A stretch of 64,000 nt of DNA, from the NCBI RefSeq assembly GCF_018596315.1, contig NZ_JAHEAG010000002.1, positions 434,001 to 498,000 of the forward strand, in the 5' to 3' direction. Positions within the stretch are counted from its first letter, which is position 1. Every line of letters begins with the position of its first letter. Below, piece by piece: positions 9,040-19,000 of this stretch. The translations under genes and the position numbers were made by a program. The notes beneath the pieces were generated by a model, which was not told the DNA's origin, did not search any database, and saw only the letters and a list, made by a program, of their open reading frames with translations. Source of the DNA: Bradyrhizobium sp. SRL28. Lineage in GTDB: Bacteria; Pseudomonadota; Alphaproteobacteria; Rhizobiales; Xanthobacteraceae.

Positions 9040-9654
9040 ATGTTGAAGAAGCACGCGTCTCGAAATGTGAACCGCTTCGTTGGATTGCATGATCAGCAGA
9101 GGGGCACAGCTGTCTGCGCTGTCCTGTCGGATGATTTAGGCATAGCCCGTCAAACCCCGGCTGCGAGGCCTGACGTGCCGGAATCCAGCTCGGCGGCGAT
9201 ATCGACGATCGCAAGAGCCGGCAACGCGCCAACCTCGCTTTGGTGGTCGGTGTTGGCCTCTTTCACGGAAGGCTTCGGCGCATATGGCGTGGCGCTGTAT
9301 CCGACCGCGGACTTTCCGGTTCAGGCCATCCTCGTGGCGAGAAAAGATTCGCTGCGGCATCCCGGAAGTCGCGAGCTAACCGCGACCGGGCACGAGCATG
9401 AAACCGATCTGCTGTCGAAGAACATCCGACTTGGCGGTGGTTCGGAGCTCGATCCGCGGGCGCCACGGCACCGGAATTTGCTGGCGTTAATTTATGACAC
9501 CGCCGCTGCGCTCTGGGCTCATTGGCGCCGGGAACGGGAGATCAAGCGGGCCGTCGCGGAGTTGGCGCAATTCGATAACCGGACGTTGCGAGATATGGGT
9601 ATTACCAGCCGATCCGACATCGAGCACCTCGTGAGGTACTGTCATGATTGCTGA
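9040..9654 (+). CDS. DUF1127 domain-containing protein with long N-terminal extension
   Basis: Protein of 204 residues whose last 45 residues form a DUF1127 domain: 'WRREREIKRAVAELAQFDNRTLRDMGITSRSDIEHLVRY', the Arg-rich helix and 'LRDMGI' being typical. Small DUF1127 proteins in alphaproteobacteria have been linked to RNA binding and metabolic control. The roughly 155-residue extension is unusual; it contains a hydrophobic stretch ('LWWSVLASFTEGFGAYGVALY', about residues 67-87) and no recognised domain. The ATG has GGGAGA nearby upstream. The gene follows the response regulator and carries its own 46-bp box, so it is a likely output of the system. Confidence 0.8.
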   Translation: MLKKHASRNVNRFVGLHDQQRGTAVCAVLSDDLGIARQTPAARPDVPESSSAAISTIARAGNAPTSLWWSVLASFTEGFGAYGVALYPTADFPVQAILVARKDSLRHPGSRELTATGHEHETDLLSKNIRLGGGSELDPRAPRHRNLLALIYDTAAALWAHWRREREIKRAVAELAQFDNRTLRDMGITSRSDIEHLVRYCHDC

Positions 9655-9820
9655 TGCGGTTTATCTCGCCATCGCCGGAATCGGCTTCTGTCATGCCGCA
9701 GGTCGGTCTATTTTCTCCAGCAGATTGAAGCTTGGTATGGCCACCCTTGTGCCGCAAGGCTGGATCCGAGGGCGGCGCCGGTTCCAGCGAAACAGCTCCG
9801 CCTCGATCAAGAATTCTTGA
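9644..9820 (+). CDS. possible 58-residue small ORF, unknown
   Basis: Small ORF whose ATG overlaps the last codons of the DUF1127 gene in another frame, with GAGG eight bases upstream; it ends 40 bases before the cytochrome peroxidase ATG. The product (starting MIADAVYLAIAGIGFCHAAG) has a short hydrophobic N-terminus and a basic tail. It fills the gap between two plus-strand genes, but codon usage is not decisive and no family is recognised. Confidence 0.25.
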   Translation: MIADAVYLAIAGIGFCHAAGRSIFSSRLKLGMATLVPQGWIRGRRRFQRNSSASIKNS

Positions 9821-9860
9821 AAAGGGCCGAATATTTCGCTTCCGCCTACATATTGGGCAA

Positions 9861-10871
9861 ATGTTGCGCGTAACGCCTTTGCGGCAATTGCCCAGACTTG
9901 GTGAGACCGGAATTGTTCGCAGCGTAAGTTGGCGGCGAACAGTTGCGGTCTTTATCCTTGTCTTGGGTTACTTGCAGCTTTCGTCGGCGCAGGCGCAGCC
10001 GCTCGGACCGGCGATTGCATCGAACGGCAACGACGAGCCCATCACCGCGATATCGAGCCCGCCCACGATCGATCCGCTGAAGGTCAAGCTCGGGGAACAA
10101 TTGTTCGATGATCCCCGTCTGTCGCATGATAACTCGCGCAGCTGCACGTCATGCCACGATCTCAGCACAAACGGCGCGAGCCCGAGACGACGCGACACCG
10201 GCCTCGACGGTTCGGAGCTGCCATTCAACACGCTTACCGTCTTCAATGCGGCGCTCAGTTTCCGGTTCGGTTGGGAAGGGAAATTCCGTACCGCCGAGTC
10301 GGACGTCAAAGCTTCGTTGGGAAACCCAAAGATCATGGCCAGCAGCGCTTCCGAAGTCGCCGAAAAACTCGGCGCCGATCCGGAAATGCGCAACAGGTTC
10401 GTCGCTGCCTATGGCCGCCGCCCGGACCCCAACAGTGTCATCGATGCCATCGCAAGTTTTCAGCGAACACTGGTGACGCCAGGAAGCCGCTTCGATCGTT
10501 GGCTTGCCGGAGACGCTACCGCGCTCTCGACCGGCGAACTGGAGGGGTACGGCCTGTTCAAATCTCTCGGCTGCGTCTCGTGCCATCAGGGCGTAAATAT
10601 TGGCGGCAATCTGTTCGAGCGCCACGGCATATTCCATCCTTTGGCGTCGCCAGATCCTGCAATTCTGCGCGTACCGAGTTTGCGCAACGTCGCGACGACG
10701 CCACCCTATTTTCACGACGGTAGCGCACCAACTCTCGATGATGCGGTACGCAAAATGGCCAGGGCCCAATTGAACACGCTGCTAACAGATCCGCAGGTGA
10801 CGGCGATCGTCGCCTTTCTTCATAGCCTGACTGGTAACTATCGCGGTGCGCCAGTTGGAGCCTCGCCATGA
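9861..10871 (+). CDS. di-heme cytochrome c peroxidase (CcpA/MauG family)
   Basis: Periplasmic di-heme protein that would reduce hydrogen peroxide, or act in a MauG-like oxidation. The ATG at 9861 gives 336 residues; an upstream TTG at 9732 gives only junk sequence. After a hydrophobic export signal ending near 'SSAQAQ' come the two CxxCH sites, 'SCTSCHDLS' and 'GCVSCHQG', the family motif 'KLGEQLFDDPRLS', 'NTLTVFNAALSFRFGWEG' and 'VPSLRNVATTPPYFHDGS'. Heme motifs are intact and the length is typical. Its stop overlaps the start of the VirA-like kinase gene by four bases (ATGA), so peroxidase and sensor are made together. The electron donor is unknown. Confidence 0.9.
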   Translation: MLRVTPLRQLPRLGETGIVRSVSWRRTVAVFILVLGYLQLSSAQAQPLGPAIASNGNDEPITAISSPPTIDPLKVKLGEQLFDDPRLSHDNSRSCTSCHDLSTNGASPRRRDTGLDGSELPFNTLTVFNAALSFRFGWEGKFRTAESDVKASLGNPKIMASSASEVAEKLGADPEMRNRFVAAYGRRPDPNSVIDAIASFQRTLVTPGSRFDRWLAGDATALSTGELEGYGLFKSLGCVSCHQGVNIGGNLFERHGIFHPLASPDPAILRVPSLRNVATTPPYFHDGSAPTLDDAVRKMARAQLNTLLTDPQVTAIVAFLHSLTGNYRGAPVGASP

Positions 10872-13345
10872 AGGGTGCCCTCGCGGCAGTTGGCGCATTG
10901 TGTCTGCTCGCGCTGCTGACCTGGCTATTGTGGAGTGGGTTGAACATGAATTCGGCCCGGTTCGATCGCGAGCTAAAAGCGCTTGGCGATTTCACCAGGT
11001 TTGAGCGCGGGATCAGCCGGGAAGTGCTGACCGCGCGTGCAGGCCTGTCGCGAAATTACGACGGACTTGTGCGGTTGGCGGACGCCTATGATGATGCGTT
11101 GGCCCGATTGCGCGAAGCCACAGCTTCGGATCCGGAGGAAAGTGCCGCCGTCGACGTTCTGGCTGCGCGCGTGCGCCGGCATCAGGAGCTGATCGAGCAG
11201 TTCAAAACCAAGAACGCGTTACTGCAGAACTCTTTTGCCTATTTTGGCCTGTTCGGCGCCCGGCTAGCTGCTTCAGATGACAAGGCGGTTGTAGTAGCTG
11301 CTTCAGCACTGGCGGCGGCGATGCTGCACCTCACACTCGATACGTCTGCGGCAGCGGCACACGGGGTCGAGGCGAAGTTGGAAGGGCTGTCGCGCCTGCA
11401 AAGTTCACCCGGTGAAGCCGATTCGATCCGCGCGATTCTTGGACACGGGCGGATGCTGTATGACGTTCTTCCCGGAGTCGATGCCATCCTGAAATCGTTG
11501 ATCGCGGAGGGCAACAATCGCGAGCAGGATGCGGTTCTGGCGTTGATCACGAAACGTCAGCTCGATGCGCGGGCCTTGGCCCGAAGAAACCGCCTTCTGT
11601 TGTACGCCACGTCGTTGCTGCTGCTGGCCGGGCTGGTGTATTTCGGAGTACTACTGCGCGCACGGGCCATGGCCTTGCGTCGTCGCTCGGCTTTTGAGCA
11701 TGTGACCGCCCGTATCTCGACGCGCTTTATCAATTCGCGTCCCGATGAGATCGCTGGCCACGTCGAGAGTGCGCTCCAGCAATTGGCCGAATGTATCGGC
11801 GCGGATCGAGCGTATTTCGTAGGGACGGCGAGGAGTTGTCGATGGGCTCGCGAGGGCGTCGAGTTCCCGCAGGGCTGGCCGGATCTCGCGTTAAAGTCGG
11901 TGTCGCGCTTTGGTCGGGACGGAAACGGCATCATTTGCATTCCCAGGGTCAGGCCGGCTCACGGGCACGGTACGATGAACCTGCTTGCGGACGCGGGGGT
12001 TCGAGCTTGGTTGTGCATCCCGGCCTTGGACGGAGAGAGGGCCGCGATCCTCGGTTTCGATGTTGTGCGGGCCGGCGATCTCACCCCATGGGCCAACTTC
12101 CCGCTGTTTCGTATGGCGTTTGACGCCATCGCCAACGCCATCAATCGGGTGATGCTCGAACAAGAGAAGGAGCGACTGCAGGTGAAGCTGCAGCAGGCGC
12201 GGCGGATGGAGACGATCGGCACCTTCGCAAGCGGCATCGCGCATAATTTCAACAATATCGTGGGTGCCATACTTGGCTATACGGAAATCGCCGATGCGCG
12301 CCTCAGGTTGGGCGGCGGGCCTGCTGCCAACCTTGCGGAAATTCGTCGTGCCGGCGAAAGGGCGCGGGAGCTCGTCGACCAGATTTTGACGTTTGGCCGC
12401 CGCGGCGAGGGCAGGCGTGAGCGGCTCCGCGTCGGGGCACTGATTGCGGAAACGAGAGCACTGCTTGCCGCCTCGTTGCCTTCGCACGTCAAAGTAGTGG
12501 TGAGCGAGAAAACTCAAACGACGACCGTCTGGGCCGAACCGGCGCAATTGCAGCAGGTCATTTTGAATCTCTGCAACAACGCGGCGCAAGCGATGAATGA
12601 GCCCGGCCTGATCGAGCTTTGCATCGAAGCGCGAGAAATTGCACAGCCCATGCGCGTTGGGCGAGGCGAGGTAGGTCCCGGCCGATTTGTGATTGTTTCG
12701 GTTTCCGATCCGGGGGCGGGCATGGATGAAGCAACGATCGAACGGATATTCGAGCCGTTCTTCACCACGCGCCCCAACGGCAACGGTCTTGGGCTGGCAA
12801 CGGTCCGTGAGATCGTCGAGGACCATGGCGGGGCGGTCGAAGTGCAAAGCGCTGTCGGCACCGGAACGCGCTTCGACGTCTGGCTGCCATCCGTTCGATT
12901 CAATGAACCGGTATCGGTTCATCACGTGCCGGAGCTGGCGCTTCGCGGTGCGGGCGAAACCGTGCTTGTGCTCGAGACGGACCGCAGACGTTTGTTGCGG
13001 CATGAGGAAATTCTGGCGGCACTCGGCTACGAGCCGGTCGGCTTCACAAAAAGCATCGATGCTGTGGCGGCCTGTCGCACGGCGCGGGCGCGTTTCGATG
13101 TGGCACTGGTGTGTCACCTGCCTGGAGGGGCCGCCCTGGATCTCGCGGCAGCGTTGCATGATGCAGTGCCGACGCTACCGATCATTCTGGCGGCGCCGTC
13201 GACCGCGGATTTGGGTGCACCCCTGTTGGCGGATTCCGGAATAACGGAACTTGTCCATCACCCGCTCGTCTCAGGGGAGCTTGCCGGCGCACTATCACGG
13301 TGTCTGGCGGCGTCTTTCGCAAGCGGCAGCTACAGCTACATATAA
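10868..13345 (+). CDS. VirA-like sensor histidine kinase with degenerate receiver domain
   Basis: Membrane kinase of 825 residues. Helices at about 4-22 and 240-262 flank an all-alpha periplasmic region, as in VirA-like sensors; a GAF-like linker (about 275-435) leads to HisKA with His in 'GIAHNFNNIVGAILGYTEI', HATPase_c ('LCNNAAQAM', 'DPGAGMDE', 'NGLGLATVREI') and a C-terminal receiver-like domain (about 700-815). That domain lacks the phospho-acceptor: the expected Asp is Cys in 'FDVALVCHLPGG', the acidic pair is weakened ('VLVLETDRR') and the conserved Lys is His ('LVHHPL'). It is thus a pseudo-receiver and possibly a regulatory lid. The four-base overlap with the peroxidase gene suggests that it senses a redox state or a product of that enzyme. 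Confidence 0.9.
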   Translation: MKGALAAVGALCLLALLTWLLWSGLNMNSARFDRELKALGDFTRFERGISREVLTARAGLSRNYDGLVRLADAYDDALARLREATASDPEESAAVDVLAARVRRHQELIEQFKTKNALLQNSFAYFGLFGARLAASDDKAVVVAASALAAAMLHLTLDTSAAAAHGVEAKLEGLSRLQSSPGEADSIRAILGHGRMLYDVLPGVDAILKSLIAEGNNREQDAVLALITKRQLDARALARRNRLLLYATSLLLLAGLVYFGVLLRARAMALRRRSAFEHVTARISTRFINSRPDEIAGHVESALQQLAECIGADRAYFVGTARSCRWAREGVEFPQGWPDLALKSVSRFGRDGNGIICIPRVRPAHGHGTMNLLADAGVRAWLCIPALDGERAAILGFDVVRAGDLTPWANFPLFRMAFDAIANAINRVMLEQEKERLQVKLQQARRMETIGTFASGIAHNFNNIVGAILGYTEIADARLRLGGGPAANLAEIRRAGERARELVDQILTFGRRGEGRRERLRVGALIAETRALLAASLPSHVKVVVSEKTQTTTVWAEPAQLQQVILNLCNNAAQAMNEPGLIELCIEAREIAQPMRVGRGEVGPGRFVIVSVSDPGAGMDEATIERIFEPFFTTRPNGNGLGLATVREIVEDHGGAVEVQSAVGTGTRFDVWLPSVRFNEPVSVHHVPELALRGAGETVLVLETDRRRLLRHEEILAALGYEPVGFTKSIDAVAACRTARARFDVALVCHLPGGAALDLAAALHDAVPTLPIILAAPSTADLGAPLLADSGITELVHHPLVSGELAGALSRCLAASFASGSYSYI

Positions 13346-13394
13346 TTTCAGGTGACGCTGATGAGACCCCGCCTGGCCGTTCGGCCTCGTTTGC

Positions 13395-13580
13395 GTGGGT
13401 GGAATTGCGCTGGTGCTGGGTCTGGGCGCAGGAGGAATCGCCACGGGCTATTGGGCTGTGGGCGGCATCGCGATCGGCGTGTACGCGCTCGGAGGGCTCG
13501 GGATCGGCGCTCACACCCTGCAGAACGATCCTCACATGCTTCGCATCTTCAACGCCTTGTTCGGCCGAGGGTCGAGCTAG
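13395..13580 (+). pseudogene. glycine-rich membrane protein fragment
   Basis: Frame of about 61 codons from a GTG, with repeats of the type GGIA-x-G ('GGIATGYWAVGGIAIG') and an end 'MLRIFNALFGRGSS'. The frame is open from 13365, without a good ribosome site, and a competing ATG at 13361 lies in another frame, so a frameshifted remnant of a longer Gly-rich membrane protein is likely. It follows the VirA-like kinase closely on the same strand. No function can be assigned. Confidence 0.3.
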
Positions 13581-13765
13581 CTCGAAGGCTGCGCTCTCAG
13601 ACAAATTTCTTCAGGCATATCAGCGGCACGCGTCGGCAGATACGCCGCCATGAAGACGCCGCGTTGTCTTCATGAGAAACGGTGCGACGTGATGCTTCGA
13701 CGCTTGATTCTGCTTGGTGGAGTCGCTGCCATCGTGCCTTGCACAAACAACCAGCTGTGACGCCT

Positions 13766-13788
13766 GGTCGGACCCTTCTGGTCCGACC
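13766..13788. repeat. 9-bp perfect hairpin in gene-poor region
   Basis: GGTCGGACC - CTTCT - GGTCCGACC. No T-run follows, so it is not a clear terminator. It lies in the 13581-14210 stretch between the signalling block and the first dusA-like site, in which I see no gene. Confidence 0.5.
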
Positions 13789-14210
13789 GACCGGTGTACG
13801 CGAAAAATGGCGACGAGTGATCCCCGTCCTCGGCTCCCGTGTGATCTGCTGAGGGTACCGACCGGTCTTCGGCAAGATGGTTTGGGAGATCGCAATGTTC
13901 CGGTCCGCGAGTTTGTCGGCCGGCTCCATGAAGGTTAGTCCAATTTGAGTCGGCCGATCACCACCTGTTGAGGTGTTGGACAATCCACGCCGAAGATAGG
14001 GCTAGATCCTTCTCGTTACAGCACGCGTGATCGGCTTTGCTCTCTCTTCCCCGCCATGATTTTTATGCTAGTTGAATGGGATACCCGGTTGGGCGAAAGA
14101 TATGGGCACAGCGCTTTAAATGTTCGCGAGAAGGAGTCCCTTCATGCTCATCAACTGGAGGGAAAGAGCGTAATTCATTGGAACGATGGGATAATTTGTT
14201 CTCCGTTGCA

Positions 14211-14320
14211 CCCATGATGGATTGGAGCGAGAATGTAGTCGTTTCAATTGGTTAGTAAGCGGCGTGTGCACGATGTGTGCATCGGGAGATCAGAGAAAAT
14301 CCAGCGACAACCAAAGTGAG
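14211..14320 (+). repeat. dusA-derived att-like site and island end, copy 1
   Basis: The first 16 bases, CCCATGATGGATTGGA, equal the start of the conserved part of dusA at 29704. Read in frame from 14202 they encode SVAPMMDWSEN, matching the DusA N-terminus (SVAPMMDWTDR), before a stop at about 14253. The 110-bp block aligns without gaps to 27682-27791 (about 80% identical by hand count), including an identical 21-base stretch at 14261-14281. I interpret it as the scar or attachment site at the outer end of an island integrated in dusA. Confidence 0.65.
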
Positions 14321-14591
14321 CCGGATTGAACTCGTTGAGTGTCACTAACTGATCTCATCGATAACGCTGGCCGTCTTCCCACCACCGCTTGCTTGTTCCA
14401 GCTGACGCAGCGGAGCCGCGATGCCGAAAGGGGTGGGGTGTAGCAAATTCTTGAAATGCCTGCGTGCGTCTGGTCCGGTCGTGCTATCCGGGTTGAGAAG
14501 CGCAACGACGTGGACATCTGGTAGGCGGTACTCAGAAATCAGTCCGACTAGATTACCATTCGGCAAATCCTCCGCAACTTTCATGCAGCGA

Positions 14592-15022
14592 TCACATCGG
14601 GTCGACGCCCATCTTCCTGATGATCGTCGCCCATTTAGAAGTCTCCGATGCCATAAAATACTTTCGGCCTTGCGGGGTAAGGACGAGCGGCTCGGCGCGC
14701 ACCTTCGGATCGTTGGTTGCTTCCAGCATCGCTGCATGGAGCTTGTCGAACATGGTCTTTTTGGTGCTGTCATGCGCTTGCTGCTTGCAACCGCGAGCGC
14801 CCGCGCATAGCCGTTCCTGATCAGGCCGATGACGTTCGGCAGAAGCTGGAATCCAAGCGGCACCTCATGCGGATACGCGTGAAAGGCGAGGAGCGGGTCG
14901 ATCTGGCCGCGGCCTTGCAGGCCGATCCGAGCGCTTGCGGAGACCCGGTGATGAGAGAAATCGCTGCTGCATGGCAACATTTCGGTGTCGATGACATTGC
15001 CGGCCGATCTCGTGTATGTTAG
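14592..15022 (-). pseudogene. remnant of TctC/Bug-family tricarboxylate-binding protein
   Basis: On the minus strand the C-terminal part reads FDKLHAAMLEATNDPKVRAE and, a little later, 'YFMASETSKWATIIRKMGV' before a stop, which is the usual end of Bug (TctC) periplasmic receptors. Upstream, in a different frame, 'LLPNVIGLIRNGYARALAVA' corresponds to the family's 'lLPhIrsGklRALAVt' segment. The sections join with a frame change and too little sequence between them, so the gene has lost its start, a central section and its frame. It is divergent from the AraC gene at 15059. The extent upstream of about 14850 is uncertain. Confidence 0.5.
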
Positions 15023-15058
15023 CGCGCCAGCGAGCCAATCAATAGAAGGGAGGTACTG

Positions 15059-15898
15059 ATGTCGACGGCCCTGCGCATCGCTCATGGTGCTTTCGGCAGG
15101 GTGGCTCTGCTCGACATGGACCGTTCGCTGGTCCGTCACGCCCACCACCACTGCCATGTCCTGCTCAAGGTCGAGGGCGCCGACACGCAATTCCTGGTGG
15201 GCGACCGGGTCTATCCGCTCACGGATACGACGGCCGTGCTTGTCGACGGCTGGAAGCCGCACGCTTATGTGCATGATGTCAACCGGGCGCGAACCCTGAT
15301 CCTGGCGCTCTATATCGAGCCTGAATGGCTGAAGGAGTTCCGGCCGGGCTGGGCCGCCAGCGGTGCGCCCGGCTTCTTCGAGCAGCCATCGGGCGAGGTT
15401 TCTCCGCGCATCCGTCAGCTCGCGTTGCACCTTGCTGCCGATATGATGGCGCATCCGGACGCTCTGCACGCCCATGAGCAGACGCTGTCGGATCTCATGA
15501 TCGCGGTGATCGAGCGGTTTACGCCCTGGCGCAGCTTTCCAAACTCGATCCGGGGCATGAGCGCGGTGAGCTGCGACTGGCGGATCCGGCGCGCGATGGA
15601 TGCGATGCGGACCAGGGATTCCTACGCCAACGTCGATCAGTTCGTGAGGGGTGCAGGTCTCTCGCGTGCGCAGTTCTTCCGCCTGTTCGAGACCTCGCTC
15701 GGCGTCTCGCCAAAACTCTATCTCAATGTCGTGCGGATGGAGCGGGCGCTGGATGCGGTGATGCGCGAGGATACCCCGCTCGGGGAACTCAGCGAGCGCT
15801 TCGGTTTTTCGGAGCCGGCGCATTTCACGCGCTTCTTCCGCGATCATGCCGGCGTCGGCCCGCGCGAATTCCGCAACGTCTCTCGTCTTGCGGGCTGA
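15059..15898 (+). CDS. AraC-family regulator of the island catabolic genes
   Basis: Regulator of 279 residues: an N-terminal cupin-like sensor ('HAHHHCHVLLKVEG', 'LVDGWKPHAYVHD') and a C-terminal AraC domain ('NVDQFVRGAGLSRAQFFRLF', 'LNVVRMERALDAV', 'LGELSERFGFSEPAHFTRFF', 'GVGPREF'). The ATG has GGGAGG five bases upstream. It lies 132 bp before the molybdenum hydroxylase genes on the same strand and is the only regulator of the island, so it probably responds to the substrate or a product of that pathway. An ORF longer than 500 codons antisense to it is a shadow. Confidence 0.9.
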   Translation: MSTALRIAHGAFGRVALLDMDRSLVRHAHHHCHVLLKVEGADTQFLVGDRVYPLTDTTAVLVDGWKPHAYVHDVNRARTLILALYIEPEWLKEFRPGWAASGAPGFFEQPSGEVSPRIRQLALHLAADMMAHPDALHAHEQTLSDLMIAVIERFTPWRSFPNSIRGMSAVSCDWRIRRAMDAMRTRDSYANVDQFVRGAGLSRAQFFRLFETSLGVSPKLYLNVVRMERALDAVMREDTPLGELSERFGFSEPAHFTRFFRDHAGVGPREFRNVSRLAG

Positions 15899-16030
15899 TA
15901 TTGCGGCGCACCTGCCTTTCAAATGAGACGATTTGGTAAGTCGTGAGAGCGGGCGGTATGGCGCTTGCTCCCCTCGTCCTGACAACTGTCCGCGTCGCGT
16001 CGAAGAACGCGTCGGGAGGTATGCCGGGAC

Positions 16031-19000
16031 ATGGTGCAGGCCGCGGTCCGAACCGCAATATCGTGCGATCAGGGGAAGGGCGATGAGCGGCCGTGGGTCG
16101 GGCGTTCGATCGAACGCGTCGAGGATGCTGGGCTGCTAAGCGGTCGCGGCCGTTTCATCGACGATCTTGGCGTGCAGCCGGGTACCCTGCACGCGGCGAT
16201 CCTGCGCTCGCCGCACGCCCATGCCGATATCCTGGCGATCGATACCGAAGCCGCAAAACGCTTGGCCGGCGTTGCCGTCGTCCTCACGGGCGAGCAGGTC
16301 AAGGCCGTCACATCAAGCCTCGTCGTCGGCGTGAAGGCGCCGGTGGAGTGTTGGCCGATCGCGACCGACCGTGTGCGTTATGTCGGCGAGCCGGTGGCGG
16401 TGGTCGTGGCGACCGACCGCGCCCGCGCCGAGGATGCCGCCGAGTTGATCTCCGTCGAGTATCGCCCGCGATCCGCTGTCGTCGATCCGCTCGGGACGCT
16501 CGCGCGGGAGGCGCCCGTGCTGCACGATGGCTTTCCGGGAAATCTCGCAAGCGATCGTACATTCCGCTACGGCGATCCCGAGCAGGCCTTCGCGGACGCT
16601 CCGCACCGTTTCTCGATCGATGTCAAATATCCGCGCAACTCGTGCACGCCGATCGAGACTTACGGCGTAATCGCCTCGCACGATGCCGCCGAGGATGCCT
16701 TCGATATCCTGGCCAATTTCCAGGGGCCGTTCAGCATCCACACCGTGATCGCGCGCGCCCTGAAAGTTCCAGGCAACCGGCTGCGGCTTCGCACGCCGCC
16801 TGACTCAGGCGGCAGTTTTGGCGTCAAGCAGGGCGTCTTTCCGTATATCGTGCTGATCGCTGCCGCGGCGCGCGTTGCAGGGCGGCCGGTCAAGTGGATC
16901 GAGGACCGGCTCGAGCACCTCGCCGCGTCCGTCTCTGCGACCAACCGCGCGACGACCCTGTCGGCGGCCGTTGCGGCGGATGGCAAAATTCTCGCGCTCG
17001 ACTGGGACCAAATCGAGGATTGCGGCGCGCATCTGCGCGCGCCCGAGCCGGCGACCCTCTACCGCATGCACGGCAACATGACGGGGGCCTACGACATCCG
17101 TCACGTAAAAATCCGCAACCGCGTCGTCGTCACCAACAAGACGCCGACCGGCCTCAACCGCGGTTTTGGCGGACCGCAGGTTTATTTCGCGCTGGAGCGG
17201 CTGGTGCAGCGCATTGCGTTAGGCCTCGGCGTCGAACCGCTCGACGTCATCAGGCGCAACCTCATCGAGGCCAATGCCTTTCCCTATCGCACGGCTAGCG
17301 GCGCGCTGCTGGATTCCGGCAACTATCAGGAAGCGGTCGCCAGGGCGATCGAAGGGGGAAAGTTCGCCGAACTCAAGGCGCGCCGCGACGAAGCGCGTGC
17401 GCAGGGGCGTCTCTACGGCATCGGCCTTGCTGCAGTCGTCGAGCCCAGCGTCTCCAACATGGGCTATATCACGACCGTGCTGACGGCGGCCGAGCGCCGC
17501 AAGACAGGGCCGAAGAACGGCGCGCAGGCCACCGCGACCATAGGCCTCGATCCGGTCGGCAGCGTGACCGTTCACGTCGCCTCGGTGCCGCAGGGGCAGG
17601 GCCATCGCACCGTGCTGTCGCAGGTCGTCGCCGACGTCTTCGGCCTCGAGCCGAAGGACATCAGGGTCAACACCGAGATCGACACCGCGAAGGACGCCTG
17701 GTCGATCGCGTCAGGCAATTATGCGAGCCGCTTCGCCGCGGCCGTCGCCGGCACTGCCAAGCTCGCGGCCGAGCGCGTGGCCGGGCGGCTCGCCCGCATC
17801 GCCGCCAGTCAGTTGAATGTCGAGCCGGCGGACATCGTGTTCACGCGCGGCTTTGTCGCGTCCCGGCACAATCCGGAAAATCGGATTGCATTCTCGCGCG
17901 TTGCCGCGCTCAGCCATTGGTCGCCCGGTTCGCTGCCGGACGACGCCGGCCAGACCATACGCGAGACCGTGTTCTGGACGCCGCCGGAGCTGACACCGCC
18001 CGACGATGAGGATCGCATCAACTCCTCGCTGTGCCACGGCTTTATCTTCGATTTCTGCGGCGTCGAGATCGATCGCACCACGCTTGAGACGCGGATCGAT
18101 CGTTACGTAACCATGCACGACTGCGGCACAATTCTTCATCCCGGCATGGTGAACGGCCAGATCCGCGGCGGCTTCGCCCAGGCGCTCGGCGCCGCGCTCT
18201 ACGAGGAATATGCCTATGCCGACGACGGGAGTTTTCTGACGGGAACGTTGGCCGACTATCTGCTGCCGACCACCACCGAGGTGCCGGAGCCGCAGATTAT
18301 CCACATGGAGACGCCGTCGCCCTTTACTCCGCTCGGTGCAAAGGGCGTCGGCGAAGGCAATTGCATGTCGACGCCGGTCTGCGTCGCCAATGCGGTCGCG
18401 GATGCGCTTGGTCTCGTCGATGTCACGCTGCCGCTGGTGCCGGCAAGGCTCGCTGAGCTGGTGCGCGGCGCCGAACCGCCGCCGCCGTCGGGACACCCCA
18501 TAGCAAGGCCTGCCCGGCAGGGAGACCGGCAGCTTCGCGGCGAAGGGCAGGCCTCCTTGAAGGGCGCGCCCGAACGGGTATGGAGGATGCTGCTCGATCC
18601 CGCCACGCTGCAATCGGTCATTCCAGGCTGTCAGCGCGTCGACAAGATTTCGGAGACGCATTTCCGCGCCGACGTGACGCTCGGCATCGGTCCCGTCACC
18701 GGGCGTTATCGCGCTGACGTCGAGCTGTTCGATCTTGAACCGCCGCGCGCGGTGAGATTGCGCGGAGCGGCTGAAGGTGCGCTCGGCTTCGGCAGCGCGG
18801 AAGGACGCATCATGCTCGCGCCCGACGGCAGGGGCGGCACGCAGCTGACGTACAGCTATGACGCCGCCATCGGCGGCAAGGTTGCGAGCATCGGCGGCCG
18901 CCTGCTGGACGGCGCTACGCGGGTAATCATCGGGCAGTTCTTTGCGGCACTGGCCCGCAAGGCCGGTGGTGGGGCGGCCGGCGGCTTCTCCCTGTTCGCA

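Noticed and set aside
11891..13159. Minus-strand open frame of 422 codons
   Set aside because: Fully antisense to the kinase domains of the VirA-like sensor; no recognisable motif.
14345..15985. Minus-strand open frame of 546 codons
   Set aside because: Its upper half is antisense to the clear AraC gene at 15059-15898 and has shadow-like Arg/His-rich composition; only the lower part overlaps a real, frameshifted TctC remnant.
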